DNA of 33,812 bases from DRYS01 sp964491605 (GTDB taxonomy: Archaea; Thermoproteota; CALKCG01; B24; DRYS01): the NCBI GenBank assembly GCA_964491605.1, contig CAZBGY010000018.1:1-33812 (forward strand). The letters are read 5' to 3'. Of this stretch, positions 14,214 to 23,233 are shown in pieces (position 1 is the stretch's first letter; each line of letters begins with the position of its first letter). The position numbers and the translations under genes were made by a program. The notes beneath the pieces are model-generated. The model saw only the letters and a list, made by a program, of their open reading frames with translations, ran no database searches and had not been told where the DNA came from.

Positions 14214-17200
14214 TCAACCTTTCCCTAAATGTTTAACGGCTATCGTATAATCCTCTCCATCTATATCCCACTCCCTTACATATCCCCCCTCAACCCTACC
14301 CGAGACTACCACATCCAACAACTTCGCTCTAGTCTCGCTAGCTATAAACTCCCTATACTCCTCTATCATTTCTAAAGCTTCCAAGCTAGGCGCGGATATC
14401 CTAACTTCTATATAATCTTCGACGGGTAGATCCAGCTCCTTACGCATATACTGTATCCTCCTAATGAGATCCCTAGCAAGCCCCTCGGCTGCAAGCTTCC
14501 TATCCACGATCGTACTTAATAGGATCCTGCCATGCTTAAAATCACCTGTAATCCATCCCTCTGAAACTTCCTCGTAGAATTCAACCTCCTCTGCCTTAAC
14601 ATCGACCTCGCCATAATCTAAAGCTACCTTGATAGCTCCGGTTGATTCGAGCATGATTTGAGCATAGCCTCCATCCATTCTATTCAAAGCCTCCATCACG
14701 GCTTTTGTATGCTCTCTGAATCTAGGTCCAAGCATCTTGGGGATCCCTCTAACCCTTAGCTTAGCTATCCTACGGAACTCATCCAAACTTATAACCCTAA
14801 CATCCTTAACGTTAAGTCCTGAAGCTAATACATCCCTGAATACATCGATAGCTTTAGCCATATCAGGATCCTCAGTATAGATTAGGCATGATGCTAGAGG
14901 TTGTCTAAGCTTAACACCGATTCTATTCCTTAAGCTTAACCCCTCCTCCATTATCGATCTACATATATCCATAAACCTTTCTAACTCATAGTCAAGCCAG
15001 CTTACATCGACTTCAGGCCATCCCTCCATATGTATACTCTCAGATCTACCTGGCTCAGCATACCTGAATACATCTTGGTATATCTTCTCAGCTAGGAATG
15101 GCGTATAGATGGCTAGTATCCTGAGGCATGTATCTAGAACACTGTATAGAGTTGCATAAGCCGTAACCTTCTCTATAGATTCCTCCTCCACCCATACCCT
15201 TCTCCTTATAAGCTTAGCATACCATCTGCTTACATCCTCGACTAGAAACTCCTTAACAGTCCTCAAACCCTCATGTATAAGGTAGGATTCCAAGGCTTCA
15301 GTCACTTTAATAACCATCCTCTGAGTCTTGGAGAGTATCCATCTATCCTCAGGTTTAAGCCTACTCCTCAGCTCTTCAAGCCTATACTTCGACGGCTGGA
15401 ATCTATCTAGATTCATGTAAAGCGATGCGAACAGGTATAGGTTCCATATGAGGTTAAGAATCCTATAAGCCTCCTCTACACCCCTCCATGAGAACCTCAG
15501 ATCCTCCCATGGAGTGAATTGAAGTTCGTAGAATCTAAGCGTATCCCTACCATACCTCTCTATAACATCCTCCGGGGCTACGAAGTTCCCCCAAGATTTA
15601 TGCATCTCCCTACCTGTCTCATCGAGAGTGAAACCATGCATCAAAACAGCTCTATAGGGTGCAGAGTTGAAAGCTACGATGGATGATGCGAGCTGACTGT
15701 AGAACCAACCCCTAGTTTGATCGTGTCCTTCGAGTATGAAATCTGCAGGCCACCACCGCTTGAATTCCTCGCTACTTCTAGGATAACCTAAGCAAGCCCA
15801 TGAAGCTACACCTGAATCCATCCATACATCCACTACATCCTCCACCCTACGCATAATATCTCCGCATGAATCGCATCTAACCTCCACACGATCTATCCAA
15901 GGCCTATGTAGATCCGTTAGATCCTCTACGTTCGAAGCTTTGGATTTAAGCTCGCTCTTAGATCCGATGATGATCCTACGACCGCATCTACGGCAGACCC
16001 ATATGGGTAGGGGTATACCCCAATACCTCTGCCTAGATATAACCCAATCCCTAACGCCTTCAAGCCAGCTTCTAAACCTACTTTCACCAGCCCAGCTTGG
16101 AACCCATAGGATCCCCTCATTCTCCTCTAGGAGCCTCTTCTTGATAGCTGTGATCTTGAGAACCCACTGCTTCGTAGCTCTAAGTATTAGTCTACTCCTA
16201 CAACGCCAGCAGTGAGGGTATCTATGCTTAACGGTCGATGCATGTAATAGTAGACCTTTACGTTTAAGATCTTCTACTATAACCTGGTTAGCATCCCATA
16301 CCGTTAGCCCTGCATATCTACCAGCTCCATCCTCGAATACGCCTCGAGAATCTACAGGGCATAGAACTGGTAGACGATACTTTAAGCCTATCTCGAAATC
16401 CTCCTCACCGTGACCAGGAGCTGTATGGACGCATCCAGTCCCCTCATCTACGGATACATACTCTCTACTTAGAACGATTATATGAGCATCCCTAACCTCC
16501 CTCTGGATAGGGACTTCCTCGAATAGCGGAGGCTTATACCTTAATCCCTCAAGCTTCGATCCTGGGAAGGTATCTACTACCTCGTATCCAAGTTTAAGCT
16601 CATCCTCGAATACAGGCTTACACCTAGCCTCAGCTAGTATATAGATCTCATCACCCACCCTAACCCTCGCGTAGACTTCATCAGGATGAACCATAACGGC
16701 TACGTTAGCAGGTAGAGTCCAAGGCGTAGTAGTCCATACAAGTATATACTCCCCGCTCCTACCCTCGACCGGTAGCTTAACGTAGATCGATGGATCCTCA
16801 ACCTCCCTATACTCCTGGGATACCTCGTATCCAGCGGCTAGAGCCGTCTCGCATCTGGGACACCAATGGGTTACACGTAACCCTTCCTCGAGTAGCCCCT
16901 GCTCATCAGCCTTCTTTATAAGCCACCATACAGCTTCTATGAACTCATCCGATATAGTCATATACGGGTTTCCCCAATCCATCCATACGCCTAGATTCTT
17001 AAACTGCTCCGTAAGTATCTTCATATGCTCTAACGCATAGCTCCTACACTCCTCCACGAACCTATCGACGCCTATAACCTCTATATCCTTCTTACTCTTC
17101 AAACCTAGAAGCCTCTCAACCATAACCTCTATGGGTAGTCCATGCATATCGAATCCAGGCTGATCCCTAACATCGTATCCACGCATCCTCCTATACCTTA

Positions 17201-17417
17201 AAACCACATCCTTCATTATCTTATTCCAAGCAGTCCCTACATGTATCGAAGCCGTTACGTATGGAGGCCCATCTAGGAAGTAGAATTTACCCCTAACACC
17301 GGTCGTAGACCTAGCTTTCTCGTATATCCCGCTTTCGAACCACCATCTAAGTATATCTTCTTCGAAAGCTTTGGGATCGTATCGTTTAAGCGATAAACAT
17401 CCAACCATATACTCCAT
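14214..17417 (-). CDS. ileS: Isoleucyl-tRNA synthetase
   Basis: A 1067-residue class I synthetase of the eukaryotic/archaeal IleRS type. The HIGH motif reads HVGT (59-62, in PPYVTASIHVGT). The CP1 editing domain contains WTTTPWTLPANVAV and the VHTAPGHGEEDFE segment. The zinc-binding CRRCG...CDSCG pair comes next. The KMSKS loop reads EMHKS (604-608), keeping the essential Lys but not the first. The W-rich anticodon region and a long C-terminal domain follow. WCPRCE (near 180) is another Zn knuckle. All domains are in order, so the enzyme is complete. ATG at 17417 with GGGGAGGAT 12-18 nt upstream. It heads a two-gene leftward unit with the DUF354 gene. Confidence 0.95.
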   Translation of the reverse strand: MEYMVGCLSLKRYDPKAFEEDILRWWFESGIYEKARSTTGVRGKFYFLDGPPYVTASIHVGTAWNKIMKDVVLRYRRMRGYDVRDQPGFDMHGLPIEVMVERLLGLKSKKDIEVIGVDRFVEECRSYALEHMKILTEQFKNLGVWMDWGNPYMTISDEFIEAVWWLIKKADEQGLLEEGLRVTHWCPRCETALAAGYEVSQEYREVEDPSIYVKLPVEGRSGEYILVWTTTPWTLPANVAVMVHPDEVYARVRVGDEIYILAEARCKPVFEDELKLGYEVVDTFPGSKLEGLRYKPPLFEEVPIQREVRDAHIIVLSREYVSVDEGTGCVHTAPGHGEEDFEIGLKYRLPVLCPVDSRGVFEDGAGRYAGLTVWDANQVIVEDLKRKGLLLHASTVKHRYPHCWRCRSRLILRATKQWVLKITAIKKRLLEENEGILWVPSWAGESRFRSWLEGVRDWVISRQRYWGIPLPIWVCRRCGRRIIIGSKSELKSKASNVEDLTDLHRPWIDRVEVRCDSCGDIMRRVEDVVDVWMDSGVASWACLGYPRSSEEFKRWWPADFILEGHDQTRGWFYSQLASSIVAFNSAPYRAVLMHGFTLDETGREMHKSWGNFVAPEDVIERYGRDTLRFYELQFTPWEDLRFSWRGVEEAYRILNLIWNLYLFASLYMNLDRFQPSKYRLEELRSRLKPEDRWILSKTQRMVIKVTEALESYLIHEGLRTVKEFLVEDVSRWYAKLIRRRVWVEEESIEKVTAYATLYSVLDTCLRILAIYTPFLAEKIYQDVFRYAEPGRSESIHMEGWPEVDVSWLDYELERFMDICRSIMEEGLSLRNRIGVKLRQPLASCLIYTEDPDMAKAIDVFRDVLASGLNVKDVRVISLDEFRRIAKLRVRGIPKMLGPRFREHTKAVMEALNRMDGGYAQIMLESTGAIKVALDYGEVDVKAEEVEFYEEVSEGWITGDFKHGRILLSTIVDRKLAAEGLARDLIRRIQYMRKELDLPVEDYIEVRISAPSLEALEMIEEYREFIASETRAKLLDVVVSGRVEGGYVREWDIDGEDYTIAVKHLGKG

Positions 17418-17485
17418 ACCTATGCTGATCCTCCCCTACGCTCCGTTAGCCTGGTAGATCATGGGGAAGTATCTATATGCGTCGT

Positions 17486-17520
17486 ATTTAAGAGTTAAAC
17501 TCGTAACGGTTAAGTTTATC
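17486..17520. promoter_or_regulatory. Divergent TATA boxes between ileS and hflX
   Basis: The 133-bp space contains a minus-strand TATA-like CTTAAATA (complement of 17486-17493) for ileS and a plus-strand AGTTTATC (17513-17520) for hflX. The latter is about 30 nt before the TTG start at 17551, so that leader is very short. Confidence 0.4.
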
Positions 17521-17550
17521 CCCTAAAGTTCAAGATATATACCTAGAGTA

Positions 17551-18681
17551 TTGCCGGGGAAAGCTGTTCTTTGCTTAGTTAAAACGAATCCGCATGATCA
17601 TGAGCTATACAGGTTTAAGCTAGAGGAGCTTAGAAGACTAGCTGAAGCTTTAGGCTACAGTATAGTCGGTGAGTCTATCCAGGTTAGGGTTAAACCTACC
17701 GTAGACTATGCCTTCGGATGGGGTAAGGTTATGGAGCTTAAATCGTTAGTATCATCTACAGGTGCGGATACTGTCATATTCTACAATACCCTGACGGGTA
17801 AGCAGAAATTCAACTTGGAGAGGCTTCTAAGATGTAGGGTTATAGATAGGTATGAGCTTACGCTAGAGATATTCAGCTCGATGGCTTCAGATGAGGTTTC
17901 GAAGCTTCAGATAGAGGTAGCTAGATTATCGAAGAGCTTCACATACGAGAAGATAATATTAGCCGAGAAGTATAGGATCGGAAGGGAGCATCCAAGCCTT
18001 AGGAGTCGTGGAGAATACATCTATAGGAATCAGATAGGAAGCTTGAAGCGTAGGCTATCGAAGCTTAGAGAGAAGATGAATAAGTATCTGGAGATGCAGA
18101 AAGCTCAGCTCGAGAAGAGGCGTAGTCTAGGCTTACCATCCGTATGTATAACCGGATACTATAACGCCGGTAAGACTACGCTATTCAACGCGTTAACAGG
18201 TCTTAGGAAGCCTGTAAGCCCCCTACCGTTCACGACTCTATCGAGTAAATACTATCTAGCTCAAGGCATCAGCCGGCGCTTCTTCCTAGTGGATACGATA
18301 GGATTCGTATACGATCTTGATCCTATGATGATAGATAGCTTCAAGCTAACCCTAAACGATATAGTTCAATCGGATATAATCCTACTCGTAGCAGATATAT
18401 CTGAAAGCGAGGATATAGTGAGGTTTAAGATCGAAACGGTGAGTAGCATATTGGAGGATACGCTTAAAATCGATGGATCGAAGATAATCCTCGTACTGAA
18501 TAAAGTCGATCTAGTAAACCCGGTAGATCTATCTGGTAAGCTATCGAAGATAGCGGATTATACGAGGAGGTATCCATCGGTGATAGTATCGGCTAGCATG
18601 GGATACAATCTAGAATACCTATTAAGCTTCGTAGAAATTAAACTCGAATCTATAAAGGATACCGTATACGCTAAACTTTAA
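17551..18681 (+). CDS. hflX: GTPase HflX
   Basis: A 376-residue TRAFAC GTPase. The N-terminal HflX domain (about 1-125) includes FGWGKVMELK and IFYNTLTGKQKFNLE. A helical linker (about 130-195) carries RGEYIYRNQIGSLKRRL. The G domain contains G1 GYYNAGKTT (202-210), G3 DTIGF (248-252), G4 NKVD and G5 SAS. G1 differs from the usual GYTNAGKST by Y and T substitutions, which are conservative. HflX binds the large ribosomal subunit and splits or rescues stalled ribosomes. TTG start. Divergent from ileS, a translation-related pairing. Confidence 0.93.
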   Translation: MPGKAVLCLVKTNPHDHELYRFKLEELRRLAEALGYSIVGESIQVRVKPTVDYAFGWGKVMELKSLVSSTGADTVIFYNTLTGKQKFNLERLLRCRVIDRYELTLEIFSSMASDEVSKLQIEVARLSKSFTYEKIILAEKYRIGREHPSLRSRGEYIYRNQIGSLKRRLSKLREKMNKYLEMQKAQLEKRRSLGLPSVCITGYYNAGKTTLFNALTGLRKPVSPLPFTTLSSKYYLAQGISRRFFLVDTIGFVYDLDPMMIDSFKLTLNDIVQSDIILLVADISESEDIVRFKIETVSSILEDTLKIDGSKIILVLNKVDLVNPVDLSGKLSKIADYTRRYPSVIVSASMGYNLEYLLSFVEIKLESIKDTVYAKL

Positions 18682-18740
18682 AAATAGATCTTCATACTAT
18701 ATTCTCTAACAGTCAATCCGATTCTATAGGGTGCTTAATC

Positions 18741-19706
18741 TTGGCAGCGATCGATGAAGATGTACTTGCTAAACTCTTAAAGGATAAAACTATGGAGAAG
18801 GTTTTAGCATATATAGTCGAGAATAAATCCGTATCCGTACACTACGATCTAGAGTATGGATACCACTACCCGAGGATCGAAGCCGACGCTGGTATTACCC
18901 CAGATGAGTCTATAGACTTGCTATCTAAGCTAGCATCGTTAAGAATACTATCCGAGAATATTCTATTTCTATCGATCGCTTGCCCTAGATGCAGTTCTAA
19001 GAACGTAGCTATAGTTTACAGATGTCCTAAATGCAGCTCTATAATGATCCGGCGTGATCTACTCATGGAGCATATACCATGCGGGTATATAGGCTTAGAA
19101 TCATCCTTCAAGGAGAAGGTGGAGGGTTCAGCTGTATGCCCTAGATGCGGCGGCTCCATCTCAAATGATGTAAGGATAGCCGGCGTATGGTTCTCATGCC
19201 TATCCTGTAATTCACGCTTCCCAGAACCCGGACATAACATATTCTGTAGGGTATGTAGAGAATTCTTCACGGTGAAGGATGCCTCCCTAGAATTCGTCGT
19301 AGAATACTACGTCGGCGATGAGGTTTACTCGATTCTTAAGAAGCTTATATTCCCATCGCGTATAAGAGCCGTCATAGAGAGTAGCGGGTTCGCTATCGAA
19401 GAGAACGCATCCGTAAAGGGTAAATCCGGTGTAGTTCATCTATTCGATTTCGTAGCTAGGAGGGGTCAGGGTAAGCCTATCGCTTTCCTCATAGAGAATA
19501 CACTGAAACCTATAACAGAAGCTAAGGTTATAGAATGGTATACGAAATCCATGGATACAGATATGGAGGTAGTGTACGTTACACCAGCCCCCATACCAGA
19601 TGGTGCTAGGAGGCTTATACAATTCTACGGCCTTACAGTGATCGAGGCTGCGGATTCAGCCGATGCGGAAGTTAAGGTTAGAAGTATCATCGAATCCATA
19701 AGATAG
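18741..19706 (+). CDS. wHTH + TackOD1-like zinc ribbons + degenerate nuclease-fold protein
   Basis: A 321-residue protein. Residues 1-75 look winged-helix-like. Residues 80-175 match the TackOD1 output domain: CPRC (81-84), CPKC (95-98), EHIPCGY (H111, C114), CPRC (133-136), CLSC (153-156) and CRVC (169-172). Residues 190-305 look like a PD-(D/E)xK fold (HLFDFVA with D236; IAFLIENT with E252; then VVYVTP), but the expected E-x-K lysine is absent, so it may bind rather than cut. TackOD1 domains are known as predicted signal-output modules in TACK archaea. It is convergent with the pilus locus that begins at 19887, so a regulatory link is plausible but unproven. TTG start; TATA-like TTTAAAAATAG overlaps the hflX stop. 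Confidence 0.75.
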   Translation: MAAIDEDVLAKLLKDKTMEKVLAYIVENKSVSVHYDLEYGYHYPRIEADAGITPDESIDLLSKLASLRILSENILFLSIACPRCSSKNVAIVYRCPKCSSIMIRRDLLMEHIPCGYIGLESSFKEKVEGSAVCPRCGGSISNDVRIAGVWFSCLSCNSRFPEPGHNIFCRVCREFFTVKDASLEFVVEYYVGDEVYSILKKLIFPSRIRAVIESSGFAIEENASVKGKSGVVHLFDFVARRGQGKPIAFLIENTLKPITEAKVIEWYTKSMDTDMEVVYVTPAPIPDGARRLIQFYGLTVIEAADSADAEVKVRSIIESIR

Positions 19707-19805
19707 GAGGTTGGGGAACGGTTTCTATCTAGCTCGCATAATCATTCTAGTATAGTGGAAGATTGATCTAAAAGCCGTTTAGGCGGTATATGCGGAGGAT
19801 ACGCG

Positions 19806-19925
19806 ATGGATATAGGGTCTTCAACCACTCACTCCGGAAACCCTCTACGGTGTTGGGAGGTGGAGATTAGCACGGTAGCGGAACGATTATACGAGGAATC
19901 TGAATACGATGTAGGTTGCGAGTAG
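19806..19925 (+). CDS. Possible 39-aa ORF
   Basis: ATG at 19806 with GGAGGAT at 19794-19800, then 39 codons to TAG at 19923-19925. The product has no membrane segment or recognisable motif. The last 39 bp overlap, antisense, the end of the platform gene at 19887. The good ribosome site is the main argument for it. The 180-bp gap it occupies otherwise shows nothing clear. Confidence 0.25.
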   Translation: MDIGSSTTHSGNPLRCWEVEISTVAERLYEESEYDVGCE

Positions 19926-20732
19926 GAGTATCATCGTATGTTTAACCCCGGCTTTGATAACCCCTTCAGATACTTTACCTATGGTTAAGCCTCCGAAGAT
20001 GGATTCTATGATAGCTAGATCTAGCATAGCTGATTTGAACCAGAGCTTATCTATAGCTAGGAATACCTGTGTAGGAGCTTCCCCTATGGTTATAGCTTCT
20101 ATGAACCCCTTGGATAGTATAACCGTTAATACTAGTAGTAGGGTTATGGATATGTAGAATACGATTACGTATGGTCTAAGCCTCCTAGTCCTCTCCCTCC
20201 TAAGCTCGTTTATCCTTCTAACAAACTCAGCCGTACCCATGAATACCGTCCTAAGATCTCCACCATACCTTACGGCTTCCGCTAGCAGCGTAGCTATCTT
20301 CACGGATAAAGGCGTTAAAGCTCTAGCTTTAAAAATCCTTAGCGAATCATCTACCGTAAACCCCCATTGAACCCTGGCAACCATATACCTTACATCGCCT
20401 GTGAGGGCTCCATAGCTTCTAGTAGCAGCCTCTTCTAAAGCTCTGATGAGAGGTATACCTGCTTGCTGCGCATCCGCTAGATCCATAAGAAATCTCTCTA
20501 AGTTCTCATCGATCTCTCTACATAGCTTAGAATCTATGATCTGAGTAACCGCTACCGGTATGAGCGATAGAGCTAACGCTAAGGCTATGTTCAACCTAAA
20601 CTCGTATGTTAAACCTAGAGCTAGGTATAGCGTTATAGCGGATATCGATGATACGATTAGGGATAATAGGTATACTATAGGCTTAACCCTAGTCCATAGA
20701 TATGTTCTTCCAGGCTTCCTTAAAGCTTCCAC
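19887..20732 (-). CDS. Type IV pilus platform protein, C-terminal half (T2SF/TadC-like)
   Basis: A 281-residue membrane protein equal to one T2SSF module. Two membrane segments lie at about 15-37 and 46-66. A cytosolic helical domain follows with ENLERFLMDLADAQQAGIPLIRALEEA and VRYGGDLRTVF. Two or three C-terminal segments come after it (RPYVIVFYISITLLLVLTVIL; HTMILLLATYIVFRFLV). It aligns in pattern with the second half of the fused 597-aa platform at 25745. It should sit in the membrane and couple the ATPase to pilin polymerisation. The GTG start lies inside the last codons of the preceding gene (13-bp overlap, different frame), so translation is probably coupled. It is the last gene of the leftward pilus operon. 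Confidence 0.85.
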   Translation of the reverse strand: MEALRKPGRTYLWTRVKPIVYLLSLIVSSISAITLYLALGLTYEFRLNIALALALSLIPVAVTQIIDSKLCREIDENLERFLMDLADAQQAGIPLIRALEEAATRSYGALTGDVRYMVARVQWGFTVDDSLRIFKARALTPLSVKIATLLAEAVRYGGDLRTVFMGTAEFVRRINELRRERTRRLRPYVIVFYISITLLLVLTVILSKGFIEAITIGEAPTQVFLAIDKLWFKSAMLDLAIIESIFGGLTIGKVSEGVIKAGVKHTMILLLATYIVFRFLV

Positions 20733-21664
20733 CTCGACGCCACCACATCGATTATCAGTATGAAGGCTAGCGATGCGAACGGTACTACCACGTAGATAGT
20801 TATATCTACGAGCTGCCTAGCCGTTAGAGGACCTATATATCCTCCAGCTAACCCTATCAAGACTGCTACGATGACTATGACTATGGGCATAACTATGAAT
20901 AGGGTTAGATAGAATTCTGAGAGGAGGTCGAGAGCTTCCGTTAGATCCTCGATGGAATCCCTATACTTGGAGAACACCCTCTCAGAGAATCCGATCATAT
21001 AATTCTTCAAATCCCCCCCACTCCTAACCACCGTACTCATACCCCTAAGGAACGCTTGATAGACTCTAGATCTGGTACGATCAGCCTCCTCGTTTAGAGC
21101 ATCGAGTATATCCCGACCTAGAAACTCTACGCTCTTAACTATATTAAAAGCACTGAGTCTCACGTTATAGACGTCGCCAACCGTAGCTAGAGATGCGAAT
21201 ATCCTCTCTATAGGTATACCCGCGGTATACAGTATCGACATATATCCTAGCGTATATATCAGATCGGATTCAAGCCTCCTAGAAGCTTCGCTTGATACGT
21301 ATACCGGGTATAGGTAGAGTATCATGAATACTATGGTGGGAGCGATCACCATCCATATGATCAAAGCTAATATATAAGCTGCTATAGGCTTCAACCCCAT
21401 CGAGGATAGGGGGTCTGCTACCACGCCGATGAGGATCGATGATATGGTGCGTAGAGGCTCCATACCCGTAGTAGATCCGATGGCTAGGATGAACGCTACG
21501 ATCATCGATGCTATCGAAGAGTATAGTATCATGGAGGCTACGTAATCCTTCGAATGCATACTTATGTATGCTCTATCGAGATTCCTCTGCACGGCTGTAT
21601 TCAACCTATGAAGCTTATCCACTATAGGCTTCAATAGTAGATAGCTCGATCTCATCCTATACAC
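20720..21664 (-). CDS. Type IV pilus platform protein, N-terminal half (T2SF/TadB-like)
   Basis: A 314-residue membrane protein with one T2SSF module. Membrane segments lie at about 45-65 and 90-125. The cytosolic part has RRLESDLIYTLGYMSILYTAG and VVRSGGDLKNYM. Two C-terminal segments follow (LFIVMPIVIVIVAVLIGLAGGYIG; VVPFASLAFILIIDVV). It corresponds to the first half of the 597-aa fused protein of motor 2. Together with the following gene it would make one complete platform. GTG start at 21664, overlapping the ATPase stop by 8 bp; an in-frame ATG at 21655 is possible. Confidence 0.85.
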   Translation of the reverse strand: MYRMRSSYLLLKPIVDKLHRLNTAVQRNLDRAYISMHSKDYVASMILYSSIASMIVAFILAIGSTTGMEPLRTISSILIGVVADPLSSMGLKPIAAYILALIIWMVIAPTIVFMILYLYPVYVSSEASRRLESDLIYTLGYMSILYTAGIPIERIFASLATVGDVYNVRLSAFNIVKSVEFLGRDILDALNEEADRTRSRVYQAFLRGMSTVVRSGGDLKNYMIGFSERVFSKYRDSIEDLTEALDLLSEFYLTLFIVMPIVIVIVAVLIGLAGGYIGPLTARQLVDITIYVVVPFASLAFILIIDVVASRWKL

Positions 21665-23231
21665 CTATCCTCGCATATCTTAGCACCGATTCAGGATCGT
21701 ACACATACCTCCTTACGATCTCGGATACATCGGCGAAGCTCCTCCTACCTGTTCTACACATCCAATCTATAACCATCCTCCTCCTTCCAAGCTCCTCCTC
21801 GATCCTATCCATAGAGTAGCCTATACGCGTCGCGATATCATTGAGCGATAAGCATTTATTCAGATAACTGAAGCTATCATCCTCAGGATTCCACCTATAG
21901 ATTACGTTCAATTCTATCTGATCCCTACTCCCATCATAGCCTACGACTTCTGCTACGATCTCAGTCCTCCTCATAGGCATCCCATCCCTCTCAGCTCTAC
22001 GTTGAACCAGTATCGTATCGAGCATAGCTATCATATTCCTAGGTATATTCATCGGTGGGGATTGAAGCCTCATCAAAGCGGCTTCTACGGATTCAGCGTG
22101 CAGTGTACACATACCTAGATGACCAGTAGCTATAGCTTGGAATAACGTATACGCCTCCTCACCCCTAACCTCCCCTATGATTATATAGTCTGGTCTCTGC
22201 CTCATAGCTGTCCTAAGTAGATCGTAAACCGTTATCTCACCGCCATACATTGTTCTAGGTCTGGTTATAGATCTAACCCAGTTGGTATGATATAGCTGAA
22301 GCTCAGGCGTATCCTCTATGGTGACTATCTTAGCATCAGGATGTATGAAGTTGGAGAGGCAGTTTAGCATAGTTGTCTTACCTGAAGCTATACCTCCGCA
22401 TACGAGTACCGATACCCTATTCTCCACTAGGAACCATAGTAGTGCAGCGATCTCGGATGTAAGCGTTCCGAGGTTAACTAGATCGACTATGGTTAGTAGA
22501 TCCCTCCTAAACTTCCTTATACTAAAGCTACTACCATGCCTAGTAACCTCGCTACCTAGGGTTAGGTTTATACGTGATCCATCCGGTAGTGTTGTTTCGA
22601 GTATAGGCTCGGCGTACGTTATCATCCTACCGCTCCTATACGCAAGCTTGATGATGAATGAATCGAGCTCCCTAGCCTCATAGACTATGTTTGTAGGTAT
22701 GAATTCATAGCTCCTATGCCATACGTATACAGATCTACCCGGACCACTACACGAGATATCCTCTACACTCGGATCCTTCATCAAAGCATCTATCCTACCG
22801 TAACCTAGTAGATCCCTGATTAGATAGTATTCGATCTTCCATAGAGCTAAGCCTGGATCCACACCCCTCCTAGCGAGTATCCTCCTAATCCTATCCTTCA
22901 AGTATTCTACGGCTTTCCCGTATCCCCCGATCTCGTCGATAGTCCTATCTATACTCTGGAGGAGTTCGGATTTAACGAGATCGATTACGGCTCTCTCCCT
23001 ATCCGTGATGGTAGGCTCGACGACCTCGTATCGTATCTCGCCTGTTAAAGGGTCTCTGAAGATTATACCGTAAGCGAAGCCGGGTTCAAGCTCGTATGCA
23101 TCCAGCACCTCCTTACCCTTATACTCCTCAGCCAAGCCTGAGCTAGAGGAGCTAGAAATCCCTGATAGCTGTGCCGCACTCCTCCTAAACCTGAAGATCC
23201 TAGCGACAGCATCCATTATCCTCCTAGACAT
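21657..23231 (-). CDS. Type IV pilus/archaellum-type secretion ATPase (GspE superfamily), motor 1
   Basis: A 524-residue hexameric motor ATPase. Order: a Ser-rich N-terminal stretch (22-34), an N-terminal domain (about 45-240), then the ATPase core with Walker A GGIASGKTT (279-287), the Asp box IEDTPE (305-310), Walker B YIIIGEVRGEE (349-359) and the His box GHLGMCTLHAE (370-380). All nucleotide-contact motifs are intact. It resembles TadA/ArlI-type archaeal ATPases and is clearly a paralogue of the one at 27519: the N- and C-terminal extensions match in pattern (PSVEDISCSGPG...VYVWHRSYEFIPTN versus its counterpart). Only 2 nt separate it from the pilin-like gene upstream, so it belongs to the same operon. 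Confidence 0.93.
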   Translation of the reverse strand: MSRRIMDAVARIFRFRRSAAQLSGISSSSSSGLAEEYKGKEVLDAYELEPGFAYGIIFRDPLTGEIRYEVVEPTITDRERAVIDLVKSELLQSIDRTIDEIGGYGKAVEYLKDRIRRILARRGVDPGLALWKIEYYLIRDLLGYGRIDALMKDPSVEDISCSGPGRSVYVWHRSYEFIPTNIVYEARELDSFIIKLAYRSGRMITYAEPILETTLPDGSRINLTLGSEVTRHGSSFSIRKFRRDLLTIVDLVNLGTLTSEIAALLWFLVENRVSVLVCGGIASGKTTMLNCLSNFIHPDAKIVTIEDTPELQLYHTNWVRSITRPRTMYGGEITVYDLLRTAMRQRPDYIIIGEVRGEEAYTLFQAIATGHLGMCTLHAESVEAALMRLQSPPMNIPRNMIAMLDTILVQRRAERDGMPMRRTEIVAEVVGYDGSRDQIELNVIYRWNPEDDSFSYLNKCLSLNDIATRIGYSMDRIEEELGRRRMVIDWMCRTGRRSFADVSEIVRRYVYDPESVLRYARIGV

Positions 23232-23233
23232 CG

